The notes: generated by a model from the letters alone, not told the origin. Shown: positions 33,502-42,548, counted from the first letter of the stretch. The stretch: DNA of 64,000 nt from Paenibacillus mesophilus (GCF_005938385.1 NZ_VCRA01000011.1:62001-126000); one strand, 5' to 3'. Made by a program: numbers and translations.

Positions 33502-33936
33502 TTATTTCACATCGTCGCGTTCGCGATTGCGGCCGAACAACCCGGCCAACCCGACCAAACCGAGCAAGCCGAGCCAGCTCCAGTTCGTATTATTGGCGTT
33601 AGTCGCGTAAGAACGATAATTTTTGACAGTATAGCCGTCCGTACCGGTTCGATGGGTGCCGTAAGGAGAGTAACGGTGTGTTCCGTCGGTACGGGTCGTT
33701 CCATCCGTGCGGTTGCCGATTGGAGCTGTATTCGTATCTGTGGTGCCGACGGCATTGGTCATACTGTTCGAATCGGTCGTATGGGTCGCGCCATAAGCGC
33801 CTGGCGTAGTTGCGGTTGTACCCGTTGTGGTCGTACCTGTTGCTGTGCCATCAGCTGCAGTACCCATTCCCATTGCCGGAACTGCCGATAAAGTCAAAGC
33901 TGCGGCCAATGCAAGAGAAGCTGCTGTTTTTTTCAA
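33502..33936 (-). CDS. Secreted Thr-rich protein with a C-terminal WGxxGxxG-type anchor
   Basis: A 144-residue protein. A signal peptide (1-22) is followed by about 90 residues of Thr/Gly/Asn-rich low complexity, then NWSWLGLLGLVGLAGLFGRNRER, a short glycine-spaced hydrophobic helix ending in an Arg cluster. This tripartite C-terminus matches the WGxxGxxG-CTERM class of small Bacillales envelope proteins. The likely role is surface or spore-envelope decoration; no processing enzyme is adjacent. The Thr tract may vary between strains. Confidence 0.75.
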   Translation of the reverse strand: MKKTAASLALAAALTLSAVPAMGMGTAADGTATGTTTTGTTATTPGAYGATHTTDSNSMTNAVGTTDTNTAPIGNRTDGTTRTDGTHRYSPYGTHRTGTDGYTVKNYRSYATNANNTNWSWLGLLGLVGLAGLFGRNRERDDVK

Positions 33937-34051
33937 GTCGTCAACTCCTGTTCGAAAGTGTAGTAGTTGATTACGTCATTAGGATGAGCAATTAAGCCGC
34001 ATGTATGAGTTCCTCATGTTGAGCATAACGGGACAACTTACCGGTATCGGT

Positions 34052-34252
34052 TCATTGCCCCTGAATTCGGGATCGGCTGCGGACATAGACGCCGTCGCTC
34101 GTACCGGCCGCATAAACATCGGCGAGCTGTTCGCGGGTTTCCGCGAGACCTTGGGATAATTCGGACGACCCGTTGTAGTCCGAAGCGTCGAAGGAGTGTC
34201 CGGCTACTTCCTCGGCATGCTCGGCCAAGCTTTCCTTTGCTTCATTTGCCAT
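34052..34252 (-). CDS. Small DUF4025/YozQ-like protein
   Basis: A 66-residue acidic protein (MANEAKESLAEHAEEVAGHSFDASDYNG...). The C-terminal half LSQGLAETREQLADVYAAGTSDG resembles the short DUF4025/YozQ family of spore-formers. Ribosome site GGGGGAAT lies before the ATG. It lies alone between the WGxxGxxG-type gene and the divergent rhomboid gene. Function is unknown. Confidence 0.65.
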   Translation of the reverse strand: MANEAKESLAEHAEEVAGHSFDASDYNGSSELSQGLAETREQLADVYAAGTSDGVYVRSRSRIQGQ

Positions 34253-34400
34253 TAGAGATTCCCCCTTTCCGTCATCAGTTTTCCCGCGGGGGCATACGCT
34301 TTATACGAAATAAGCCCAATGTATTTGGCTTACCGGTGCGCTTGTTGTATGATAATTAGGGTAAGGGAATAAGACTCGATGTTTGTCCGGAGGAGACAAG

Positions 34401-35000
34401 ATGCTTTTTTTGCGGTACGAAAATTTCAGGCAATATTTACGTTGGTACCCGATAACGTCTATTATATTGTCCATACAACTGATCATGTACGTCTGGATGG
34501 AGATCGATGGCAGTACGAGGGATAACTTGACATTGATCCGATTCGGAGCGCTGGAGAACGAATTGCCTTACTCGGGGGAATATTGGCGGTATTTCGCCTC
34601 CGTCTTTCTTCATAGCGGATTCGATCATTTGTTGTTCAACAGCTTCTCGCTGTTCGTATTCGCTCCGCCGTTGGAACGGATGCTCGGGAAATGGAAATAT
34701 TGCCTTTTTTATTTGGGCAGCGGGTTTATCGGCAATTTGGCTACCGTTTTGTTTTTCAGAGGACCGGAAACGGTCGTATCCGTCGGGGCGTCGGGAGCGA
34801 TTTACGGTATATTCGCCGCATATTTGTTCATTGCCCTCTTCTTCAAGAAGGCGCTTGACAAGCAATCGTCCTCGACGATCATGACGGTCGTCGTAGTCGG
34901 GTTTATTTACTCGTTTCTCATTCCGCAAGTCAACTATTTCGCGCATATCGGCGGCTTCATCGGCGGATTTTTGTTGTTCGCCCCGCTCTTGCGCAGGTAA
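34401..35000 (+). CDS. Rhomboid family intramembrane serine protease
   Basis: A 199-residue protein with six TM segments. The catalytic Ser is in SVGASGAIYGIFAAY (GxSG) and the catalytic His in NYFAHIGGFIGGF; the HSGFDHLLFN segment in TM2 is also diagnostic. It cleaves other membrane proteins within the bilayer. Start ATG 34401 follows GGAGGAG. Its stop overlaps the region of the LysR gene start, so the two are likely co-transcribed. Confidence 0.92.
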   Translation: MLFLRYENFRQYLRWYPITSIILSIQLIMYVWMEIDGSTRDNLTLIRFGALENELPYSGEYWRYFASVFLHSGFDHLLFNSFSLFVFAPPLERMLGKWKYCLFYLGSGFIGNLATVLFFRGPETVVSVGASGAIYGIFAAYLFIALFFKKALDKQSSSTIMTVVVVGFIYSFLIPQVNYFAHIGGFIGGFLLFAPLLRR

Positions 35001-35017
35001 TGCTGGAGGATGACAAC

Positions 35018-35908
35018 TTGGAGCTAAGACAGCTGCAATATTTCGTTAAAGTGGCGCGGAAGCAGCACGTGACTCAAGCGGCAGAAGAACTGCATGTCGC
35101 CCAATCGGCCGTCAGCAGGCAAATTCATCAGCTGGAGGAAGAGCTCGGCTTGCAGTTGTTTGCGCAGAAAGGCCGGAATTTGCAGCTTACGCCGGTCGGC
35201 AAGCTGTTTCTGAGCCGCGTGGAGGAGCTGCTGACGGGGCTCGATAGAGCGGTTGGGGAAATCAAGGAGTTTCTGGACCCGGAGCTTGGCGAAATATGTC
35301 TCGGATTCCCGCACAGTCTAGGGATCTCGCTTGTGCCATCCGTCGTAGCGGACTTCCGCAAAGATCATCCGAACGTCAAGTTCCGACTGAAGATGGGGAC
35401 ATTCTCCAGCTTGATCCGCGATGTCGTGCGGGGCGAAGTCGATATGGCGTTCATATCGCCATTTCCCGAGAACAACGACCAAGTATCGGGCGAAATCGTG
35501 CTCACCGAAGAGCTGTATGCCATTTTGCCGAGCAGTCACGTGCTGGCGGATTACCACTCGATCCGGCTGGAGCAGCTGAAGGACGATTCGTTCGTCCTGT
35601 TCAACGAAAATTATTCGCTGCGCACGATCGTATGGGAAGCTTGCCGGAAGGCCGGATTTTCGCCCATTATCGGCTTCGAGGGCGAAGAGACGGATACGAT
35701 CAGGGGACTCGTCGCAGCCGGTATGGGTGTCAGCCTGCTTCCCGAGATGGCGCTGACCGAGATCAGTCCGTTAATGCCGGTCAAAGTAAAGGTAACGGAG
35801 CCTCATGTCACGAGGACGATCGGGCTTATCCGGAAATCGGGGCAGAAGCTGCCGATTGTTGCGGAAATGTTCCAGCAATTTTTGTTCGACTATTTTCATT
35901 TACGGTAA
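35018..35908 (+). CDS. LysR family regulator, GltC-like
   Basis: A 296-residue LysR regulator. The HTH (MELRQLQYFVKVARKQHVTQAAEELHVAQSAVSRQIHQLEEELG) and the effector domain with LGFPHSLGISLVPSVVADFRKDHP and GLVAAGMGVSLLPE resemble B. subtilis GltC, the activator of glutamate synthase. The start is TTG 35018 with GGAGG eight bases upstream, giving the classical N-terminus; an ATG at 35000 would add six residues. No gltAB is adjacent, so the target is unknown. Confidence 0.88.
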   Translation: MELRQLQYFVKVARKQHVTQAAEELHVAQSAVSRQIHQLEEELGLQLFAQKGRNLQLTPVGKLFLSRVEELLTGLDRAVGEIKEFLDPELGEICLGFPHSLGISLVPSVVADFRKDHPNVKFRLKMGTFSSLIRDVVRGEVDMAFISPFPENNDQVSGEIVLTEELYAILPSSHVLADYHSIRLEQLKDDSFVLFNENYSLRTIVWEACRKAGFSPIIGFEGEETDTIRGLVAAGMGVSLLPEMALTEISPLMPVKVKVTEPHVTRTIGLIRKSGQKLPIVAEMFQQFLFDYFHLR

Positions 35909-35917
35909 ATGGTACAA

Positions 35918-35960
35918 AAAAAGCTTCCGGACCGGGACGAACCCGTCAGGAAGCTTTTCT
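35918..35960. terminator. Bidirectional terminator between the LysR and YugP genes
   Basis: AAGCTTCC (35921-35928) with GGAAGCTT (35949-35956), plus an inner ACCGGG/ACCCGT pairing. A-rich and T-rich flanks on both sides. Confidence 0.8.
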
Positions 35961-35979
35961 TGTTTGACCCCGGATCCCA

Positions 35980-36663
35980 TTATTCCTCGCGCCGGCTGTT
36001 GAAAATCATAATATATTTCAACAATTCGAGCAAAGAAATGAGAGCTGCGGCCACGTAGGTCAGTGCGGCGGCATTCAGTACTTTGGCGACTCCGCCTTCC
36101 TCTTCGTTCGTAATGTATCCTTCAGACACCATAACTTCCCGTGCCCGGTTGCTGGCATTGAATTCGACAGGCAGCGTAATCAGCTGGAACGTAACGGCTG
36201 CGGAGAAGAATAGGATGCCCAGCAGCAGCAGCCCCGACATGTGGAAGAAAAATCCGGCAAGCAGCAGCAATGGCGCGATACCCGAAGTAATGTTGACCAG
36301 CGGGAATATGCGATGACGAGCGACAAGCATTGGATAATGCACTTTATGCTGGATCGCGTGCCCGACTTCATGGCAGGCAACCGCTACGGCGGAAATCGAT
36401 CGTTCATAGTAAACCGGTTCGGACAATCTTACGACCCGATGAACGGGATCGTAATGGTCGGACAGCGCTCCCGGCACCGGTTCGATCGGGACGTCGTGCA
36501 AACCGTTGCTGTCCAGCATGCGCCGCGCGGCGTCATAGCCGGTCATCCCGCTCGAGATCGGCACTTGGGCCCAACGGTTGAAAGTGCCCTTCACGCGGAA
36601 CTGAGCCCAAATGGATATACCGAAAGCTATAAAGATGAGGATGTCCATAGGGTGAAATAACAT
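35980..36663 (-). CDS. YugP-like zinc metallopeptidase
   Basis: A 227-residue membrane-bound metalloprotease. The zinc motif is VACHEVGHAIQHK (HExxH). An N-terminal TM segment and two central hydrophobic segments anchor it, with LPVEFNASNRAREVM after them, a YugP-family signature. Substrates are unknown. ATG with AAGGAGG nine bases upstream. It follows the MerR gene by 37 bp on the same strand, so that regulator probably controls it. Confidence 0.9.
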   Translation of the reverse strand: MLFHPMDILIFIAFGISIWAQFRVKGTFNRWAQVPISSGMTGYDAARRMLDSNGLHDVPIEPVPGALSDHYDPVHRVVRLSEPVYYERSISAVAVACHEVGHAIQHKVHYPMLVARHRIFPLVNITSGIAPLLLLAGFFFHMSGLLLLGILFFSAAVTFQLITLPVEFNASNRAREVMVSEGYITNEEEGGVAKVLNAAALTYVAAALISLLELLKYIMIFNSRREE

Positions 36664-36700
36664 GCGGCTTTACCTCCTTATACGGATTGTTGCAGATGTC

Positions 36701-37132
36701 TTACATAAAGGGGCCTTTACCGAGAAGAAGGAGAAGCGCTTCGATGCAAGCCGCGCTTTGCGTAGCCAGCGTGTTGAACGCGTATTTCGCCTGCCGCGGT
36801 TTCATCTCGTCCAGCAGCGGGCCGAGCTCCTTCACTTCGCGCTCGAGCTGGCGAAGATGCAGCTGCAAGGATGTGAGTTTTTCTGCCACTACCTCGTCTT
36901 GACTTACTTTATTCCATTGATCCAGGCTTGCCTTTATTTCATCTAATGTGTATTTTTCCTTCTTCATCGTTTCTATACGTTTCAAACGAGCCAAGGTTTC
37001 ATCCGTATACAGGCGATAATTCGTTTTTGTTCGTATTTCCGGAAAGATGAGACCAAGCTTCGTGTAATAATCGATCGTCCTCGCGCTCGTCTCCGATAGA
37101 CGGGCCAGCTCCCCGATTCGATACAGCTTCAT
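36701..37132 (-). CDS. MerR family transcriptional regulator
   Basis: A 143-residue regulator. The N-terminal HTH_MerR domain reads LYRIGELARLSETSARTIDYYTKLGLIFPE, followed by a long dimerisation helix (KLTSLQLHLRQLEREVKELGPLL). There is no Cys cluster for metal; the C-terminus is short and hydrophobic. The start is ambiguous: ATG 37132 gives the family-typical N-terminus, and a GTG at 37150 would add six residues. Upstream gene of the YugP peptidase. Confidence 0.85.
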   Translation of the reverse strand: MKLYRIGELARLSETSARTIDYYTKLGLIFPEIRTKTNYRLYTDETLARLKRIETMKKEKYTLDEIKASLDQWNKVSQDEVVAEKLTSLQLHLRQLEREVKELGPLLDEMKPRQAKYAFNTLATQSAACIEALLLLLGKGPFM

Positions 37133-37385
37133 AACCCCATTTGCATTCACCTCTATTATGGACGGATTTTGAGAAAAATGAACATTTGAACGTGTCTAGC
37201 CTCATCATAAACTAAACGAAACCGTACAGTCAAACGTCATACTTTTGAACAAACGTACTTACGAGTGTTGAAGATAAATTTAGTTATTGGAGGCAGGAAA
37301 CATAACATTGTTCCGCTAAAAACGAACATTATAGGCTTGTTCAAACTATAACGTTTGGATATATCACATTAAATACAAAAAAACG

Positions 37386-37414
37386 TTGTCATTTTTGGAG
37401 CATGCGCGTATAAT
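37386..37414 (+). promoter_or_regulatory. Sigma-A promoter of amt
   Basis: TTGTCA (37386-37391), 17 bp, consensus TATAAT (37409-37414), predicting transcription start near 37421. The rest of the 318-bp gap upstream is A+T-rich without an ORF. Confidence 0.75.
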
Positions 37415-37435
37415 GGCACTAAAGCATTCGTAAAA

Positions 37436-37452
37436 TGTTATATAAACTAACA
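37436..37452. promoter_or_regulatory. GlnR/TnrA box downstream of the amt promoter
   Basis: TGTTATATAAACTAACA matches the GlnR/TnrA consensus TGTNA-N7-TNACA perfectly. It lies between the predicted transcription start and the ribosome site, a repressing (GlnR-like) position rather than an activating one. Confidence 0.7.
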
Positions 37453-37468
37453 CAAAGGTGGTTTTGCA

Positions 37469-38860
37469 ATGAAGAAGGTCCTTTTTCTATGCATGACGAT
37501 GCTGCTCGCTTTTCCGGCTATGGCGCTTGCGGCCGATGAGCCGTCGTCCGGACAGCTGCACTTGGCCGTTGACTCCGTCTGGGTCATGCTCGCGGCTATT
37601 CTGGTCATTTTCATGCAAGCCGGTTTCGCTTTGCTGGAGGCCGGGTCGACCCGGATGAAAAACGCCGGGCACGTGGCCGGCAAAACGATTTTGACGTTCG
37701 GCATCGCCGGTCTCGCGTTCTGGGCTTTCGGCTTCGGGCTTGCGTTCGGAGACGGCGGCAGTTTGAACAAATGGATCGGATTCGGGGGCTTCTTCTTTAA
37801 CGGTACCGAGGAGCAGGCGGCCGAATCGTTCGCTTCGTTGTCCGCTTCGATCGTGCCGGGCGCGATCAAGTTTTTGTTCCAGCTGGCGTTTGTCGGCGTA
37901 GCGCTCGCGATCGCTTGGGGCGGCTTCGCGGAACGGGCCAAATTATCCGTATACTTCGTCTTCGGCGTATTGTTCACCGTCGTCATCTATCCGTTCGTGG
38001 CGCACTGGATTTGGGGCGGAGGCTGGCTTGCCGAGCATGGCAAGCAGGATTTCGCGGGCTCGACAGTCGTCCACCTGCAGGGCGCGACGGCGGCTTTGGC
38101 TGCAACGCTGTTGTTGAAACCTCGCCTGGGCAAATATAATAAAGACGGCAAGCCTAACCTCATTCCGGGTCACAACCAAGTATTGTCCGTACTCGGCGTC
38201 ATCATCCTCTGGATCGGCTGGTTCGGATTCAACCCGGGCAGCACGCTCACAGCTGTAAACGACGGTTTCTTCGGCTTCATCGCGATGAATACGAATTTGG
38301 CGGCTGCGGCCGGCGCGGTAGCGGCTCTGCTCGTCTCTTGGCTTTATTTCGGCAAGGCGGATATTCCGAGCATGCTGAACGGCGTCTTGGCTGCGCTCGT
38401 CGCCATCACGGCCTCGTGCGCATTCGTGGAAACTTGGGCCGCCGTCATTATCGGTCTCGTGGCAGGTACTCTAACCTTTTTCACTGCTCAATGGTTTGAG
38501 AAAGCGGGTATTGATGATCCGGTGTTCGCCTTCTCTGTTCACGGTATCGCAGGGATTTGGGGCTCGCTGTCAAACGGGTTTTTCGCTTCCCCGCGTCTGG
38601 TCGAGATCGTGGGCGTCGGCAAGGAAGGGCTGTTCTATGGAGGCGGCTTTCACCAATTGGGCGTTCAGGCGTTAGGCGTCGCGGTATCGTTCGTTTTCGT
38701 CTTCATTCTTTCGTACGCAATTTTATGGGTCATGAAAAAAACGATGGGACTTCGAGTCACCGAGGAAGAAGAAATCATGGGTCTCGACATCAGCGAGCAC
38801 GGATCGTACGGTTATCCGGAACAAATGAAAAAATCCGGCAACGAAACGATAGTCGTGTAG
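37469..38860 (+). CDS. amt: Ammonium transporter
   Basis: A 463-residue Amt/MEP/Rh channel with a cleavable signal peptide (1-22) and 11 TM segments. The pore twin histidines lie in STVVHLQGATAAL and FSVHGIAGIWGSL, and the conserved Asp in KQDFAG. It imports ammonium at low nitrogen. AAAGGTGG precedes the ATG. Unlike most Bacillales, no glnK/nrgB PII gene follows; the next gene is a DUF294 nucleotidyltransferase-like protein. Regulation by GlnR or TnrA is supported by the upstream box. Confidence 0.95.
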   Translation: MKKVLFLCMTMLLAFPAMALAADEPSSGQLHLAVDSVWVMLAAILVIFMQAGFALLEAGSTRMKNAGHVAGKTILTFGIAGLAFWAFGFGLAFGDGGSLNKWIGFGGFFFNGTEEQAAESFASLSASIVPGAIKFLFQLAFVGVALAIAWGGFAERAKLSVYFVFGVLFTVVIYPFVAHWIWGGGWLAEHGKQDFAGSTVVHLQGATAALAATLLLKPRLGKYNKDGKPNLIPGHNQVLSVLGVIILWIGWFGFNPGSTLTAVNDGFFGFIAMNTNLAAAAGAVAALLVSWLYFGKADIPSMLNGVLAALVAITASCAFVETWAAVIIGLVAGTLTFFTAQWFEKAGIDDPVFAFSVHGIAGIWGSLSNGFFASPRLVEIVGVGKEGLFYGGGFHQLGVQALGVAVSFVFVFILSYAILWVMKKTMGLRVTEEEEIMGLDISEHGSYGYPEQMKKSGNETIVV

Positions 38861-38894
38861 CGTTGATCGAATCCCGGGGGTGGGATCGGACAAC

Positions 38895-39992
38895 ATGGAG
38901 CATTCTTGGATGGAACGATTCGACGTATCGATCTATAACGCCGTCAGCACCGAGCAGCTGCGCGGCTTGAGGGACCGGATGCATTTCGAGCTCCGGCCCT
39001 CCTTGTTTGACGACGTCACCCAGTGGAACCAAAGCGTCAATGCGGCTCATGACCGGTTGATCGCCGGGACGATTGCGCTGGCGGAACAAACGCTCAGGCT
39101 GGAAGGATTCGGCGTTCCTCCGGTCCCATACGCCTTCGTGGCGGTCGGCAGTGCGGGCCGCATGGAGCAGACGCTGTGGAGCGATCAGGACAACGGGATC
39201 GTGTACGCGGAGCCGCCTGACGGCAAGGCCGAAGAAGCGGCTGATTATTTCCGCCTTTTCTCCGATCGGGTGCACGGTTGGCTTCAATCGGCGGGCTACC
39301 CGCCTTGCCCGGGCAACGTATTATGCACCAACCCCGCCTGGCGCAAGCCGAAATCGGCGTGGAACGATATGATCCAGGGGTGGCTGGATGACCCGCAATG
39401 GGAGAATGTCCGATACTTGCTGATGATCGCGGATATGCGGTGCCTATATGGAGACGAGGAGCTCGTCCGGCAGCTCCGTTCGGCTTACATGCTGTCTGTT
39501 GCGGAGAATCCGGCGATGCTGGACCATATGCTTCAAAATACGCTGTATCACAAAATTACGATCGGCGTGCTGGGCAACATTATTACGGAGCGGTACGGGG
39601 AAGATGCCGGTGCGTTCGACGTGAAATACGGTGCGTACATTCCGCTCGTGAACGGAATTCGTCTTCTCGCTTTGGCGGACGGGATTTCAGAATGTTCCAC
39701 GCTGAATCGTCTGAAGGCGCTGCAAGAAGGCGGCAGCTATGCGGAAGCGGAGATCGACCGCTGGCGCGAAGCTTTCGAAACGGCGCTGGAGCTTCGTTCC
39801 CTCGCTCAGCACGAGAAGGAAGGCGTTCTTTACACGAGCAGGGGGATGGTCGATCCCGAATCATTGACGAAACAAAACAAACGGCGCCTGAAGCAGTGTT
39901 TGCGGACGGGAATCGAGCTGCAGCAGACCGTCCGGAGAACCGTCGAGAAAATCGCGGACGGAACGCCGAGGAAGCGGGGCGGTTCCGGATGA
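38895..39992 (+). CDS. DUF294 nucleotidyltransferase-like protein
   Basis: A 365-residue soluble protein. Residues 85-115 (FVAVGSAGRMEQTLWSDQDNGIVYAEP) carry the GSxGRxEQ...DxDN pattern of DUF294, a minimal nucleotidyltransferase fold related to GlnD, with the metal Asp pair intact. The C-terminal 150 residues are a helical DUF294_C region. Unlike many relatives it lacks N-terminal CBS or cNMP domains. The start is ATG 38895, or a GTG five codons earlier. It follows amt by 34 bp and overlaps the exonuclease gene by four bases. Confidence 0.85.
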   Translation: MEHSWMERFDVSIYNAVSTEQLRGLRDRMHFELRPSLFDDVTQWNQSVNAAHDRLIAGTIALAEQTLRLEGFGVPPVPYAFVAVGSAGRMEQTLWSDQDNGIVYAEPPDGKAEEAADYFRLFSDRVHGWLQSAGYPPCPGNVLCTNPAWRKPKSAWNDMIQGWLDDPQWENVRYLLMIADMRCLYGDEELVRQLRSAYMLSVAENPAMLDHMLQNTLYHKITIGVLGNIITERYGEDAGAFDVKYGAYIPLVNGIRLLALADGISECSTLNRLKALQEGGSYAEAEIDRWREAFETALELRSLAQHEKEGVLYTSRGMVDPESLTKQNKRRLKQCLRTGIELQQTVRRTVEKIADGTPRKRGGSG

Positions 39993-40711
39993 GAAGCATG
40001 TCCAAGCTGTGGAGTTTATACAAGCTGGGAGGCATCACCCCGGCTGTCACCTCAATGTTTGATCCGCAAAGCGCGCAGCAAATGGCATTTATCCGTTCCG
40101 TCATGAAGGAGCAGCGTAAAAACAGCATGTACGATATCCCGCTGCAGAAGCTGGATACGGTCGTCTTCGATTTGGAAACGACCGGATTTTCCCCATACAG
40201 CGGCGATGAGATTATATCCGTCGGGGCGATCGGGATGACCGGCGATCAAGTGCTCGTCCAACAATCGTATTACAGCCTGGTGAAGCCGGAGAAAACGATT
40301 CCCGATGAAGTCGTGCGTCTGACCGGCATATACAATGAAGAAGCGGCAAATGCCCCGGACCTGATTACGGTGCTGAAAGAATTTTTGGAATTTGTCAACC
40401 ATCGCGTGCTCGTCGTGCACGGCAGCGGCCATGACAAACATTTTCTGAATTCCGCATTGTGGAAAACGTCGAAGGTTAACTTGTCCCACCGGTTCATCGA
40501 TTGTCTCATTTTGGCTCAAAGGCTCGAACCGAAGCGCGGCAGCTACGATTTGGATACGCTCCTTAACTATTACGGCATAGAAGTGAACGGCAGGCATCAT
40601 GCGCTCGGCGACGCGGGGATGACGGCGCAGCTGTGGAAATGTTTGCTGAACGAGACGATGCGCAGAGACGTGAATACGCTGGGGGATTTATACGACTTCC
40701 TGAGTCGTTAA
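39989..40711 (+). CDS. DnaQ-like DEDDh 3'-5' exonuclease
   Basis: A 240-residue exonuclease of the DnaQ/PolC-epsilon family. DEDDh motifs are VVFDLETTGFSPYSGDEIISVGAI (ExoI), a middle Asp in VVHGSGHDKHFLNSAL (ExoII), and HHALGDAGMTAQL (ExoIII with His and Asp). The first 45 residues are an unrelated N-terminal extension. The ATG overlaps the stop of the DUF294 gene, a pairing seen in other bacteria. The substrate could be DNA 3' ends or small oligonucleotides. Confidence 0.9.
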   Translation: MRSMSKLWSLYKLGGITPAVTSMFDPQSAQQMAFIRSVMKEQRKNSMYDIPLQKLDTVVFDLETTGFSPYSGDEIISVGAIGMTGDQVLVQQSYYSLVKPEKTIPDEVVRLTGIYNEEAANAPDLITVLKEFLEFVNHRVLVVHGSGHDKHFLNSALWKTSKVNLSHRFIDCLILAQRLEPKRGSYDLDTLLNYYGIEVNGRHHALGDAGMTAQLWKCLLNETMRRDVNTLGDLYDFLSR

Positions 40712-41139
40712 TCGAAAGAGTAAGCTATCGGGCATAAGATAATGACGCCTCGCCGCGGATCGACGGTACGCCGGTAAGCCCGAATATCCGGCCGATCCGG
40801 ACCGGCGAAGGAGACGATCCAATAGCTGATTTCTCCGGGCAAAGAACCGGCAATGTCTTGTGCGGAAGGGTGGCCCGATGTCCGGGGATGCGAGTGGAAG
40901 ACGCCGACCAGCTTCAGCTGCTTCCGTTCGGCTTCATAGAGAGAATAAATCCATTCCCGGGCATCGAACGCGAATTCCGTTGCGGGGCTGGCGGCCGCAT
41001 TGCCGATAGGGGTAAAGCACGTAATGATGTCGTTGTCGGCGCCGGCCGGGCCGAATAGGGCGCCGCACGCTTCCTCGGGCAGCCGGGTACGGCAGTAGTC
41101 GGCCATCCGCTCCCATACGGATCGATCGATACGGATCAA
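40708..41139 (-). CDS. JAMM/Mov34 (M67 family) metalloprotease
   Basis: A 143-residue protein with a complete JAMM zinc motif: the upstream Glu in LPEEACGALFG and VFHSHPRTSGHPSAQD (HxHx7SxxD). Bacterial members cut isopeptide bonds or the C-termini of sulfur-carrier/ubiquitin-like proteins such as ThiS or CysO. No ThiF, MoeB or ThiS homologue is next to it. It is convergent with the exonuclease gene; the two stops overlap by four bases, leaving no terminator between them. Confidence 0.9.
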   Translation of the reverse strand: MIRIDRSVWERMADYCRTRLPEEACGALFGPAGADNDIITCFTPIGNAAASPATEFAFDAREWIYSLYEAERKQLKLVGVFHSHPRTSGHPSAQDIAGSLPGEISYWIVSFAGPDRPDIRAYRRTVDPRRGVIILCPIAYSFD

Positions 41140-41213
41140 GCGAAACCGCTCCTTTTCATGATTCCAATTCTTTCATTATAATGGCAGCGTGATCCGCAGC
41201 GCCACCGACACGC

Positions 41214-41239
41214 GAAAAGCCCGCAATTGCGGGCTTTTC
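41214..41239 (-). terminator. Terminator after the MFS gene
   Basis: A near-continuous palindrome, GAAAAGCCCGC-AATT-GCGGGCTTTTC, with short A/T runs. It can work in both directions. Confidence 0.75.
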
Positions 41240-41243
41240 GGCA

Positions 41244-42548
41244 TTAATTCACTTGCCGGTCCGGTTTGATCAAGAAGAACACAAGGCCAAGCGCGACGAG
41301 CGACAAAGCTGCGACGGAAATGAATACAATCCGGTCCGATACCCCCATCATCCATCCGAAAAGCGGCGGCCCTGCCGCAACACCAAGAAAACGCAGGCAG
41401 CTGTACAGCGAAGTGATCATGCCGCGCTCTTCTTTCGTGACGGAGCCGGTAATCATCGTATTCAAGCAAGGAAGCAGCAGGCCGGTTCCGATACTGCTTA
41501 TCGTCAGCAGGGCGATGAAGACGTACAAGTTTTTGAAGAAAAAGATCGTCAGGGCGAGCGAAACGGTCATGCATATTAATCCGATATTCATCAGCCATCG
41601 CATCAAAATGCCGTTTTTCTTAATGACGCTGCCCGTTATATAAGAAGTCGTAACCATGCCGAGTAGCGGGATGGCAAGCACGAAGCCTTTGATGACGCCG
41701 TCGATGTTGTAGGGCTCCTTCTCCAGTACGTTGGACAAATAAAACAACACGCCGAACAAAATAAAAAGTCCGAGCGAGCCGGCGAAAAAAGATGTAATGA
41801 GCCAGCGGCCCTTCTTCTTCAAGGTCGAGCCTACTCCTTGTATATAAGCCTTGAGCTTTTGCGGCTCCTTGTCTTTCTTGGGCTCCTTGATCAGCCATAT
41901 GACGGCTGCAAGCGAAAGGCCGCAAAATACGGGGAAGGCGAAAAAAGCGGCGTACCAGACGATCAAGGCAAGCAAGGAGCCGATAATCGGGCTTAGCACT
42001 TTACCCGCCCCGTTAGACGCTTCCGTTAGTCCCAGCGCTTTGCTCTCCGTAGCCCCTTTGTACATATCGCCGACGAGCGCCATCGCAATCGGTGCGGTAC
42101 CCGCTGCGGCGAGCCCTTGAATCGTGCGGGCGATAATGATGACCGTGTACGATTTCCACACCGCTCCGAAACCCGCCAGTATGCCGGCTGCCCCGTATAC
42201 GATCAATGACGGGATAATGATCGGCTTCCGCCCGAACCGGTCGGACAAATACCCGAGTACCGGTATGAATAATCCGGCTGCGAGCGAAAATAAAGTAATA
42301 ACAAGGCTGCTCTGAAATTTGCTGATGCCAAGCAGCTGCTGCATGTCGGGAAGTACCGGCACAAGCATCGAGTTTCCCAACACGAGCACCATCGGAACCG
42401 TCGCGATCGCGATAAATTCCCATATTCGGCCTTTCGAGCCCGAATCGTCCTCCGCTTTTTCTTTAGTCCCGTTTTTGCCCGGATCGTCATAAACGTCGAT
42501 GTCGCTTTCGAACGAAATCGTCAGCTTTCTCGATTTTGTTTTTTCCAT
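41244..42548 (-). CDS. MFS transporter (DHA1-type exporter)
   Basis: A 434-residue exporter with a 45-residue acidic cytoplasmic N-terminus and 12 TM segments. GYLSDRFGRKPIIIPSLIVYG is the MFS loop 2-3 motif A, and ARTIQGLAAAGTAPIAMALVGD is motif C of antiporters. It resembles bacillibactin or drug exporters of the Bacillales. Start ATG 42548 follows GAGGAG. It is divergent from the ResA-like gene; no siderophore gene is adjacent. Confidence 0.88.
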   Translation of the reverse strand: MEKTKSRKLTISFESDIDVYDDPGKNGTKEKAEDDSGSKGRIWEFIAIATVPMVLVLGNSMLVPVLPDMQQLLGISKFQSSLVITLFSLAAGLFIPVLGYLSDRFGRKPIIIPSLIVYGAAGILAGFGAVWKSYTVIIIARTIQGLAAAGTAPIAMALVGDMYKGATESKALGLTEASNGAGKVLSPIIGSLLALIVWYAAFFAFPVFCGLSLAAVIWLIKEPKKDKEPQKLKAYIQGVGSTLKKKGRWLITSFFAGSLGLFILFGVLFYLSNVLEKEPYNIDGVIKGFVLAIPLLGMVTTSYITGSVIKKNGILMRWLMNIGLICMTVSLALTIFFFKNLYVFIALLTISSIGTGLLLPCLNTMITGSVTKEERGMITSLYSCLRFLGVAAGPPLFGWMMGVSDRIVFISVAALSLVALGLVFFLIKPDRQVN

